Of a DNA stretch of 64,000 nucleotides, positions 26,785-33,941 are shown one piece after another. Position numbers and translations under genes: made by a program. Position 1 is the first letter of the stretch, and the number at the start of each line of letters is the position of its first letter. The notes beneath the pieces are model-generated. The model did no database searches and had not been told where the DNA came from. It saw only the letters and a program-made list of their open reading frames with translations. Source of the stretch: Comamonadaceae bacterium ALPHA2B (lineage in GTDB: Bacteria > Pseudomonadota > Gammaproteobacteria > Burkholderiales > Burkholderiaceae_C); assembly GCA_005503065.1 (NCBI GenBank), contig SCOE01000010.1, positions 104,301 to 168,300 on the forward strand, read 5' to 3'.

Positions 26785-27399
26785 ATGAGCACACGCACCT
26801 CTTCCCGATCGATCGCCCTCGCCGCCGCACCGGCCCGCCAGGCCGCCCTGCGCCGCCGCATGGCGCTGTCCGCCCTGGCCGGCGCGCTGCTGTGCGTTGC
26901 GGGCTGGCTGGCCGCGCCGCGCGCCGAGGCGGCCGAACCCGCCGTTCTTGCGGCCGTTGCCGCACGCGCCACCCTGCCGCTGGCCGAGGCCATCGCCGGC
27001 GTGGAAAAGAGCGCTGCGGGTCGCCTGCTCGAGGTCGAGCTGGAAGACGAGCGCACCGATGCGCAGGGCGCGCCGCTGTACGAGATGACGCTGGCCACGC
27101 CGCAGGGCCAGCGCGAGGACCTGATGGTCAGCGCCGCCACGGGCCAGGTCGTGAGCCGCAAGGCGGACGGCGCGCTCAAGCGCAAGGAGGCCGACCGGAT
27201 GAAGGCCGCCACGCTGGCGATGCCGCAGGCCGTGCGCACGGCGCTGGAGCGCCAGGGCGGCCGCGCAGTCAAGGCCGAGCTGGACAGCCACTTCGGCACC
27301 GTCGTCTACGAGGTGGAGATCCTCACGCCGCAGGGCACCCTCGCCGAAGTGAAGGTGCATGCCGGCAACGGGCAGATCGTGAGCGTGGCCAGCAAGTAG
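26785..27399 (+). CDS. PepSY-domain exported protein
   Basis: A 204-residue protein with a long basic N-terminus and one hydrophobic segment (ALSALAGALLCVAGWLA, about 32-48) ending AEAAEP, a likely signal peptide or anchor. Two PepSY-like repeats follow: LAEAIAGVEKSAAGRLLEVELED with VSAATGQVVSRK, and the second ending VKVHAGNGQIVSV. PepSY domains are thought to inhibit or chaperone extracytoplasmic proteases or redox proteins. It is divergent from paralogue 2 with a 211-bp gap that holds no other recognisable feature. Confidence 0.8.
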   Translation: MSTRTSSRSIALAAAPARQAALRRRMALSALAGALLCVAGWLAAPRAEAAEPAVLAAVAARATLPLAEAIAGVEKSAAGRLLEVELEDERTDAQGAPLYEMTLATPQGQREDLMVSAATGQVVSRKADGALKRKEADRMKAATLAMPQAVRTALERQGGRAVKAELDSHFGTVVYEVEILTPQGTLAEVKVHAGNGQIVSVASK

Positions 27400-27410
27400 C
27401 GGCTGGCGGA

Positions 27411-27472
27411 TTGCTCCTTTTTCCATAGCTGCTCACGCCCGTCGGACGGGCGCCAACGGCCGATTCGACTCG
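27411..27472 (+). repeat. Intergenic repeat family I, copy 4
   Basis: GATTGCTCCTTTTTCCATAG leads into GCTGCTCACGCCCG, the dyad CGCCCGTCGGACGGGCG and CGGCCGATTCG. It lies in the convergent gap between the PepSY gene and the FAD oxidase gene, 120 bp from a sister copy inside the oxidase. Confidence 0.8.
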
Positions 27473-27481
27473 CAACGCTTC

Positions 27482-29134
27482 TCAGGCGGCCGAGCCCGCC
27501 AGATGCCCGCGCGTGAAGGCCTCTTCGAAGATGGAGTAGCCGGCCCAGTCGGCATGCGCGAAGGTCAGCCGACCGGCGACGGGCGTCGGTTGCTCCTCTT
27601 TCGATAGCTGCCCGCGCCCGTGCGACGGGCGCAAATGGCCGATTTGGCTCAAAAGTCCGGGGACGGGAACCGCCATCGCATGGCCATAGCGCGTGATGTC
27701 GATGCGCGTGGCGAGCCGCGGCAGGTCGGGGTGCGGCACCGACAGCTCGGCGAGCAGTTCGTCGCGCCAGGCGCTCCAGGGTGCGTCGAGCAGCCGACGA
27801 CGCCCCTCGGCCGCGGTGGCACCGTCGAAGCCGCTCGGACCGAGCGGCCGGTACCAGCTCAGGACGGTGGCGCGCGGCGTCGGGTCCAGCGTCTGGTGAC
27901 GCGCATCGACGTACCCCAGGCCGCGCGTGCCGTAGACGACGTTGTCCCAGCTCGGCGCGGCGCCGGGCCGGTCCTGCAGCGGCGCGCGCAGGTGCACGTT
28001 GGCCACCAGCCAAGGCGCGTACTGCAAGCGGGCGGCGGCCTGCCGCAGGAAGTCCGGCGCCTGCTCCACCACGCGGGCGGCGATGAAGGCAGGCAGCGCG
28101 ACGATGCAGCGCTCGGCCTGCCAGCGCACGACGCGCCCCGTGGCGGCGTCCCGGGCGTCGACCTCGACGCCGTGCCGCGTGTCGGCGATGCGCAGCACGG
28201 CGTGGCCGGTGCGCAGGCGTTCGCCCAGCGGCGCCGCCAGGCGCTGGGTGAGCCAGCCGTTGCCCTCGGGCCACGTGAGGACGGCATCGCGCTCGGCGCC
28301 GTCGGCGCCCGGGTCGCCGGGCGGATGGAAGCCGTGCCGGCTGGCGAAGTAGTGGATGCCGGCCCAGGCCGACACGTGCGCGATGCCGGCGCCGTAGTCG
28401 TCGCGGCAGCAGTAGTCGAGGTACCAGCGCAGCTGGGGATCGGTCAGCCCTTCGCGGTCGAGCCAGGCGGCGAAGGGTTCGGCATCCAGCGCCAGCGCGA
28501 CGGCCAGCGCGTCGGCCGTGGCGGACGCGCGGAACGCAGGGATGGTGAAGTGCGCCTCGCGCTGCAGCGCGTCGACGCGGCGGCCGAAACGCTGGTACTG
28601 GTCCAGCGTGGCGGCGCCCACGCCCTGCAACGGCAGCAGGCCATCCTGCCACTCGCCGTGGAAGAACAGGCGTTCCTGCGGGCTGTGGCACAGGTGGCGC
28701 TCGTCGTATTCCCAGCGGCCGGCGACGCGGCGGCGCAGGCCCAGTTCCTCGAGCAGGTCCTGCACCTCGTGGGCAGGGTCGCCGGGTGTCGGCAGGTAAT
28801 GCGCGCCCAGCGGGCAGGCGATGCCGTGCACGCGGCCGCCGCGGGCGTTGCCGCCGGCGCCGTCTTCCAGCTCGAGCAGCACGAAGTCCTCGGTGCCGGC
28901 CAGGCGCAGGCCCCGTGCCGCGGCGAGCCCGGCCACGCCGCCGCCGGCGACGATCACGCGCGTGCGGCGCGTTTCGGCCGGCGCGGCACCGCGGCCCGCG
29001 CCGTCGCGCCAAGCATGGCCGCGCCCGACGTCGATGCCGGTGAAGCCGCCGTCGATGGGCGGGCCCGACTCGCAGCCGGCCAGCGCCAGGACGCCGGCGG
29101 AGGCGCCGATGAAATCGCGGCGGCGCAATGTCAT
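27482..29134 (-). CDS. Tat-exported FAD-dependent amine oxidase-like lipoprotein
   Basis: A 550-residue flavoprotein. The N-terminus has a Tat-like RRRDFIGASAG and a lipobox ALAGC (Cys21), so it is probably exported folded and lipid-anchored. The dinucleotide fold is VAGGGVAGLAAARGL near 63, followed by the second FAD block GGNARGGRVHG. The fold matches the NAD(P)-binding amine-oxidase/phytoene-desaturase superfamily. It is the last gene of a five-gene minus-strand operon, starting seven bases after the SpeE-like gene, which suggests a polyamine-related substrate. A family I repeat inside the 3' region encodes LSQIGHLRPSHGRGQLSKEE. Confidence 0.82.
   Translation of the reverse strand: MTLRRRDFIGASAGVLALAGCESGPPIDGGFTGIDVGRGHAWRDGAGRGAAPAETRRTRVIVAGGGVAGLAAARGLRLAGTEDFVLLELEDGAGGNARGGRVHGIACPLGAHYLPTPGDPAHEVQDLLEELGLRRRVAGRWEYDERHLCHSPQERLFFHGEWQDGLLPLQGVGAATLDQYQRFGRRVDALQREAHFTIPAFRASATADALAVALALDAEPFAAWLDREGLTDPQLRWYLDYCCRDDYGAGIAHVSAWAGIHYFASRHGFHPPGDPGADGAERDAVLTWPEGNGWLTQRLAAPLGERLRTGHAVLRIADTRHGVEVDARDAATGRVVRWQAERCIVALPAFIAARVVEQAPDFLRQAAARLQYAPWLVANVHLRAPLQDRPGAAPSWDNVVYGTRGLGYVDARHQTLDPTPRATVLSWYRPLGPSGFDGATAAEGRRRLLDAPWSAWRDELLAELSVPHPDLPRLATRIDITRYGHAMAVPVPGLLSQIGHLRPSHGRGQLSKEEQPTPVAGRLTFAHADWAGYSIFEEAFTRGHLAGSAA
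27591..27654 (+). repeat. Family I repeat inside the FAD oxidase gene (copy 5)
   Basis: TTGCTCCTCTTTCGATAG is followed by GCGCCCGTGCGACGGGCGC and ATGGCCGATTTGG. It is very like the intergenic copy 4 but lies within the oxidase frame, adding about 21 codons with no stop. Confidence 0.8.
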
Positions 29135-29141
29135 GGGGCGC

Positions 29142-30725
29142 TCAATGGGTGACCCCGACCTTGCCCCACTCCTGCTCGTAGGTCGTGACCAGCACCTGGT
29201 TCGACAGCCGGTTGACCTCGGCCGGCACGCGGGCCATGTCCCTGGGGAAGTCGAAGAGCAGCGGCAAGGTGTCGGCCGAGAGAAAGCGCAGGCCGGCGGG
29301 CAGCGCCTCGGGCCGTCGCCAGGGCCGGTGGCTGGCGATGACGTAGCCCCACTCGCCGAAGCTCGGCACATGCGCGTGGTAGGGCGTGGCCACGAGGCCG
29401 ACGGACTCGATGGTCTGCGCCACGGTCCAGAAGCTCTTGCGCGCGACCAGCGGCGACGTGGTCTGGATCACCGCATAGCCGCTGGCGGCCAGGCGGCGGT
29501 CGAGCAGCGCGTAGAAGCTGTTGGTATAGAGCTTGCCGATGGCGAAGTTGGTCGGGTCGGGGAAGTCGACCACGATCACATCGAACACGTCGTCACCGTC
29601 CTGCAGCCACTTGAACGCGTCGGTGTTGACGATCTTGACCTTGGGCGACGAGAGCGAATGCCCGTTGAGCGCGGCCAGCGTCTCGTGCCCGGTGAAGAGC
29701 CTCGTCATGTTCGGATCGAGCTCGACCAGCGTGACCGACTCGACCGAGGGGTACTTCAGGATCTCGCGCACCGCCATGCCGTCGCCGCCGCCGAGCACGG
29801 CCACCTTCTTCGGTGCGCCGTGCGCGGCCATGACGGGGTGCACCAGCGCCTCGTGGTAGCGGTACTCGTCGCGCTCGGCGAACTGCAGGTTGCCGTTGAG
29901 GAACAGCCGGTGCCCGGCACTGCCGCGCGTGACGACGATGCGCTGGTAGGGCGAGGTGGCGGCGAAGACGATGCGGTCCTGGTAGAACCTGTCTTCCGCC
30001 AGGGTCGTGATGCGGTCCGAGAACGCAAAGGCGGCCGCCAGTGCCGCCAGCGTGAGCACGCAGGCCAGCGCATGCGCGCCGAGGCGCCGCAGCTCGTGAC
30101 GGAACAGCCACAGCGCCCAGGCGCCCACGGCCGCGTTCATCAGGCCGAAGAGCAGCCCGGTGCGGATCATGCCCAGCTGCGGCACGAGCAGGAGCGGGAA
30201 GGCCACCGACACCGCCAGCGCGCCGAGGTAGTCGAAGGTCAGCACCTGCGAGACCAGGTCCTTGAGCACGATGTCGCGCTTGAGGATGCGCATGACCAGC
30301 GGGATCTCCAGCCCCACCAGCGTGCCGACCGCCACCACCAGCCCGTACAGCAGCAGACGGAAGGCGCCCGGCACGTAGGCGTTGGCGACGAACAGCAGCG
30401 CCGGCAGGAAGCCGCCGACGAGCGCGACCATCAGCTCGATGCGCAGGAAGTGCGCGGGCAGCTGGCGCTCGAAGTAGCGAGACAGCCACGAGCCCACGCC
30501 CATGGCGAAGAGGTAGGTGCCGATGATGGTGCTGAACTGCAGCACCGAGTCGCCGAGCAGGTAGGAGCTCAGCGCGGCTGCGCTCAGTTCGTAGACCAGC
30601 CCGCAGGCGGCGACGACGAAGACGCTGGCGAGCAGCGCGATGGCGACGGGGGAGGGACCGGTGCGGTGGGCGGGTGCGGCAGCAAGCGCTGCCGCATCGA
30701 CGGGCGGCGCGGGGGGTGCGTTCAT
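29142..30725 (-). CDS. Membrane-bound spermidine synthase-like aminopropyltransferase
   Basis: A 527-residue protein. The N-terminal ~230 residues hold about seven membrane helices. A soluble spermidine-synthase domain follows: SPYQRIVV, LNGNLQFAERDEYRYHEALVHP, SAM-site GGGDGMAVREIL, VELDPNM and VVDFPDP in place of the usual catalytic DSTDP. It should use decarboxylated SAM (from SpeD) to aminopropylate an amine, or a related substrate, at the inner membrane. It lies between DUF350 and the FAD oxidase genes in one operon, a combination that points to polyamine-linked envelope maintenance. A short repeat separates it from DUF350. Confidence 0.88.
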   Translation of the reverse strand: MNAPPAPPVDAAALAAAPAHRTGPSPVAIALLASVFVVAACGLVYELSAAALSSYLLGDSVLQFSTIIGTYLFAMGVGSWLSRYFERQLPAHFLRIELMVALVGGFLPALLFVANAYVPGAFRLLLYGLVVAVGTLVGLEIPLVMRILKRDIVLKDLVSQVLTFDYLGALAVSVAFPLLLVPQLGMIRTGLLFGLMNAAVGAWALWLFRHELRRLGAHALACVLTLAALAAAFAFSDRITTLAEDRFYQDRIVFAATSPYQRIVVTRGSAGHRLFLNGNLQFAERDEYRYHEALVHPVMAAHGAPKKVAVLGGGDGMAVREILKYPSVESVTLVELDPNMTRLFTGHETLAALNGHSLSSPKVKIVNTDAFKWLQDGDDVFDVIVVDFPDPTNFAIGKLYTNSFYALLDRRLAASGYAVIQTTSPLVARKSFWTVAQTIESVGLVATPYHAHVPSFGEWGYVIASHRPWRRPEALPAGLRFLSADTLPLLFDFPRDMARVPAEVNRLSNQVLVTTYEQEWGKVGVTH

Positions 30726-30739
30726 GGCAAGGGCCTCAA

Positions 30740-30800
30740 CCGTTCGGGCCGAGCCTGTCGAAGCCCAGGTGCGGCGCTTCGTCAGGCTCAGCGTGAACGG
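30740..30800. repeat. Inverted repeat of the CCGTTCGGGC...GCCTGTCGAAG type, copy 1
   Basis: CCGTTCGGGCCGAGCCTGTC and its partner CAGGCTCAGCGTGAACGG face each other around a short loop. It fills the gap between the DUF350 and SpeE-like genes. The second copy is at 52644-52703. I recognise this palindromic element as common in several proteobacterial genomes. Confidence 0.8.
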
Positions 30801-30827
30801 TGGTGGGGCAACAGGCGCGGCCCGCCG

Positions 30828-31049
30828 TCAATGGATCGCTGCGGCAACGATGATGCTGATGCCCAGGCACATGGCAGCCACCACCATGGCCAGCGCCTTG
30901 TTGTGCTTCTCGACGATCTCGCCCCACAGGTCATACGGGGTGATCTTGTCGATGACGATGAAGGCGATCCAGAAGATCGCCACGCCGATCAGGGCATACA
31001 GCAAGGTGCCCAGGATCGCCATCGGCTGGAGCCATTCGATTTTCGGCAT
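30828..31049 (-). CDS. DUF350 small membrane protein
   Basis: A 73-residue protein with two hydrophobic spans (LGTLLYALIGVAIFWIAFIV and ALAMVVAAMCLGISIIVAAAI) joined by a charged loop with ITPYDLW. This is one DUF350 repeat (YjfL-like). The biochemical role is unknown, but DUF350 proteins recur beside SPFH, PspA-type and spermidine-synthase genes, so a role in membrane integrity is inferred. It is in operon order after DUF4178 (39 bp). Confidence 0.85.
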   Translation of the reverse strand: MPKIEWLQPMAILGTLLYALIGVAIFWIAFIVIDKITPYDLWGEIVEKHNKALAMVVAAMCLGISIIVAAAIH

Positions 31050-31088
31050 GCGGTCTCTCCGGTAGGTGGTTGGGGTGTGCGCGGGGCG

Positions 31089-32579
31089 CTACTTGTGGCC
31101 GCCGCCGCTCGAGTAGCCGCCGTAGGAGCCGCCCGAGCTGCGGTAGCCGCTGCCCGAGGAGCTCGAGCAGGTGGACAGGATGATCAGCAGGATGATGATC
31201 ACCACGACGATGAGGATGATCGTGCCGCAGCCCAGGCTGGACGCGGCGCTCACGGGCAGCGCATCGGTGCGCTTGAACATGTCCTTCTTCGCATCGAGCT
31301 TGAAGGCCGACGCCACGGCGTTGCTGTCGATGCGGCTGCCGTAGGACCAGGTCAGCTCGTTGGCGCTGCGCTCCATCGAGAGCAGGCCGCCCTTGGGTTC
31401 GCTGTAGTCGCGGTTCTGCGTCTTCTGGCCACGCTGCACCTGCCAGTAGAACTCGCCGGCGACGTAGGTGGTCTCGGCCTCGTAGGCGTACTGCTGCCTG
31501 TAGACACGGCCGAGGTAGCGCGCGGTCTGCCCGCCGTCGGACACCACCGGCGCGCCGGTCGCGGGCTTGACCATGCTCCAGCCGTCGCTCGCGTCGACCA
31601 GGAAGCTGAAGCCGCGTTTCCTGTTGTAGAGCAGGTACTCGTCCCAGCCGAAGTGCTCGTCGTCGCCGGGCTCCACGCCCATGCGGTGCTGGAAACCCAC
31701 CACCTGCCACTGCGCGCCCTGGAGCGTGCCGACCGTGCCCAGCGCGATGAGCGGCTGCACCGGCTCGTTCTGCGTGGCGTACTTCAGCTCGCCACCGATG
31801 CCGCTGCTGGTGTCGATGATGCTCTTGCACGACGGACAGGTGATGCTCTTGCTGTCGGCCAAGTTGAGCGTGACCGGCGAGCCGCAGTGGGGGCAGGCGA
31901 AGCTGCGGCCTTTCTCCTCCTTGGCAGATTCGTCGCGCAGGCCGGCCATCTTGAGGTCGTCCAGCTCGACGGAGCGGCCCAGGTACGCCGTGGGCGGCGC
32001 CGAGTCGTAGTCCAGGCTCAGGACCAGGCCCTTCTCGTTGCGCAGCTCGACGACGCGAAACGGCCTGCCGAGCTCGGGCAGGCGCGGGAGTTCGCCCTGC
32101 GCCGACACCAGCTTCACTTCCTCGTTGGACGCGACGGTGTAGCCCTGCCCGTTGAAGGTGTGGGCGGCGCCCACGCGCAGCTGGTCGGCGGCCGGCGCGG
32201 GCTGCTGCAGCGCATAGGGCAACGAGAAGACGTAGGCGCCGTTGTCCTCGCTCAGGACGCCGGTGCGATCGTCGGTGCCGTCGATCTGGGCGATCCATTC
32301 GGTCCAGCGCCCGCCCTCGTAGGCGTACTGCAGGCGGCCGACGAGGGTGAAGGCCTTGTCCTGGATGCGGCCGGTGGCGAAGAGCTGCAGCGGGCTGAAG
32401 TCGTCGAAGAGTTCCGCCATCTTGCCGATGCGCGCGAGCTGCTCGCCCTGGCGCACGACGGTGCTCTGGCAGTACGGACAGACGGCGAAGGCCGACTGCG
32501 CCGAACGGAACTCGACCGGCGCGCCGCAGCCCGGGCAGGGTGCGCGGTAGGCGCGTTGCGTGCCGCCCGGCTCAGCCAT
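31089..32579 (-). CDS. DUF4178 protein with two zinc ribbons and a C-terminal membrane span
   Basis: A 496-residue protein. The N-terminus holds a zinc ribbon (CPGCGAPVEF then CPYCQS), a second ribbon follows near residue 220 (CPHCGSPV then CPSCKS), and two DUF4178-like beta domains include GRWTEWIAQIDG and WDEYLLYNRKRGFSFLV. A hydrophobic span (GTIILIVVVIIILLIIL) near 450 is followed by a Ser/Gly-rich tail. It probably sits on the inner membrane with its ribbons in the cytoplasm. It is the second gene of the SPFH operon. Biochemical function unknown. Confidence 0.83.
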   Translation of the reverse strand: MAEPGGTQRAYRAPCPGCGAPVEFRSAQSAFAVCPYCQSTVVRQGEQLARIGKMAELFDDFSPLQLFATGRIQDKAFTLVGRLQYAYEGGRWTEWIAQIDGTDDRTGVLSEDNGAYVFSLPYALQQPAPAADQLRVGAAHTFNGQGYTVASNEEVKLVSAQGELPRLPELGRPFRVVELRNEKGLVLSLDYDSAPPTAYLGRSVELDDLKMAGLRDESAKEEKGRSFACPHCGSPVTLNLADSKSITCPSCKSIIDTSSGIGGELKYATQNEPVQPLIALGTVGTLQGAQWQVVGFQHRMGVEPGDDEHFGWDEYLLYNRKRGFSFLVDASDGWSMVKPATGAPVVSDGGQTARYLGRVYRQQYAYEAETTYVAGEFYWQVQRGQKTQNRDYSEPKGGLLSMERSANELTWSYGSRIDSNAVASAFKLDAKKDMFKRTDALPVSAASSLGCGTIILIVVVIIILLIILSTCSSSSGSGYRSSGGSYGGYSSGGGHK

Positions 32580-32611
32580 GGCGCGGGCACGGCGCGGCGT
32601 GCCGGGATCTC

Positions 32612-32676
32612 AAGCGTTTTATGGCCGCAGCCCCCGTCCAGCGGGCGCTGGCCGCTATCGAAACCATAGCAAACGG
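32612..32676 (-). repeat. Intergenic repeat family I, copy 6
   Basis: Inverse orientation: ATGGCCGCAGCCCCCGTC, CAGCGGGCGCTGGCC, then GCTATCGAAACCATAGC. It fills most of the gap between the SPFH and DUF4178 genes, so it would be part of the operon transcript. Confidence 0.75.
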
Positions 32677-32680
32677 TGAC

Positions 32681-33727
32681 TCAGACGAGCTTCTTGAGCA
32701 GCTCGGCCTTCTTGGCGTCGAACTCTTCCTGCGTCAGGATGCCCTTGGTCTTGAGCTCGCCGAGCTTCTCCAGCGTGGCCATGACCTCGTTCGGGCTCAC
32801 GGTGGCCGCCGGCGCCGTGGCGGCGACGGCGGCCTGCGCGGCGGCGTTGGGATTCAGGCCCTGCTGGAGATTCTGCGCCAGCACCTGGCCCAGCGCCACG
32901 CCGGCGCCCAGGCCCATCGCATCGCCCGCGATGCCGCTGCCGCTGCCCGAGGCCTCGGCGAACTTCGGAATCGCCTGCGCCGTCTGGTACTGCATGAACT
33001 TGCCCATGTCGTTGCCGACCATGCCCATGCCGATCTTCTGGTCGAGGATCTTCTGCAGCTCCTCGGGCAGCGAGACGTTCTGGACGGTGATGGTCTCGAG
33101 CTTGATGCCCAGCTTGCCGAACTCGGGGTCCAGCTGCGCCGCCAGCGCCTTGGCGAACTCGATCTGGTTGGCCGCCAGGTCGAGGAAGGGCACGCCGCTG
33201 GCCGCGATGGCGGTGCTGATGTTCTGCAGCACCAGGCCGCGCAGCTGGCCGTCCAAATCGGCCACGGTGTAGGTGTCGCGCGTGCCCGAGATCTCGGTGT
33301 GGAAGAGCTTGGGGTCGGCGATGCGGAAGGCGTAGTTGCCGAAGGCGCGCAGCCGCACGGCGCCGAAGTCCTTGTCGCGGATGGTGATGGGCTGCGGCGT
33401 GCCCCACTTCTGGTCGACCTGCTGGCGCGTGCTGAAGAAGTAGACGTCGCTCTTGAAGGGCGACTCGAACAGCTTGTCCCAGTTCTTGAGGTACGTGAGG
33501 ACGGGCAGGGTCTGCGTCGTCAGCTTGTACATGCCGGGGCCGAAGACGTCGGCCACCTGCCCCTCGTTGACGAAGACGGCCATCTGCGACTCGCGCACGG
33601 TGAGCGAGGCGCCGTTCTGGATCTCCATCTCCTGCATGGGGAAGCGCCAGGCGAGCGTGCCGTCGCCGGTTTCCGTCCACTGGATGATGTCGATGAACTG
33701 CTTCTTGATGAAATCCATCAGGGCCAT
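32681..33727 (-). CDS. SPFH-domain protein with SHOCT tail
   Basis: A 348-residue protein of the YdjI/virion-core SPFH type. The SPFH region (about 25-240) includes WRFPMQEMEIQNGASLTVRE, a flotillin-like strand set and FGKLGIKLETITVQNVSLP. A Gly-rich stretch (GLGAGVALGQ) precedes a C-terminal SHOCT helix pair (LGELKTKGILTQEEFDAKKAELL). SPFH proteins oligomerise on membranes and scaffold stress complexes. It is the first gene of the operon leading to DUF4178, DUF350, the SpeE-like protein and the amine oxidase. The start at 33727 has GAGGAG at a good distance; a GTG two codons earlier is the alternative. Confidence 0.87.
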   Translation of the reverse strand: MALMDFIKKQFIDIIQWTETGDGTLAWRFPMQEMEIQNGASLTVRESQMAVFVNEGQVADVFGPGMYKLTTQTLPVLTYLKNWDKLFESPFKSDVYFFSTRQQVDQKWGTPQPITIRDKDFGAVRLRAFGNYAFRIADPKLFHTEISGTRDTYTVADLDGQLRGLVLQNISTAIAASGVPFLDLAANQIEFAKALAAQLDPEFGKLGIKLETITVQNVSLPEELQKILDQKIGMGMVGNDMGKFMQYQTAQAIPKFAEASGSGSGIAGDAMGLGAGVALGQVLAQNLQQGLNPNAAAQAAVAATAPAATVSPNEVMATLEKLGELKTKGILTQEEFDAKKAELLKKLV

Positions 33728-33861
33728 GTCCACTCTCCTCGTCGGTCGGGTTGTCGAGCGCGGGATATTGCCATACCGCGGCCGCGCCGCCTCGCGCCGA
33801 AGCGGTGGCGTGCATCGGCCATGCGAACTATGCCGCCCAAGTCGCTTTCGCGACCGAGGTC

Positions 33862-33867
33862 TAGAAT
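33862..33867 (+). promoter_or_regulatory. Possible -10 element of maeB
   Basis: TAGAAT, followed by CGG, about 75 bases before the maeB ATG. The same TAGAAT-CG pattern precedes amgK and the UPF0016 gene, suggesting the usual sigma-70 -10 form in this genome. No convincing -35 is visible. Confidence 0.35.
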
Positions 33868-33941
33868 CGGCGCCCCTCTAAAACAGCGCCCTGGGCGGGC
33901 CCGCGGCGGGCCACGCACCATCGGTTTCAGGAGCCAGTTCC

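Noticed and set aside
28821..32669. A 1282-codon open frame on the plus strand
   Set aside because: It is antisense to the FAD oxidase, SpeE-like, DUF350 and DUF4178 genes, all of which have clear family motifs. The translated repeat and His/Gln-rich composition confirm it is not a gene.
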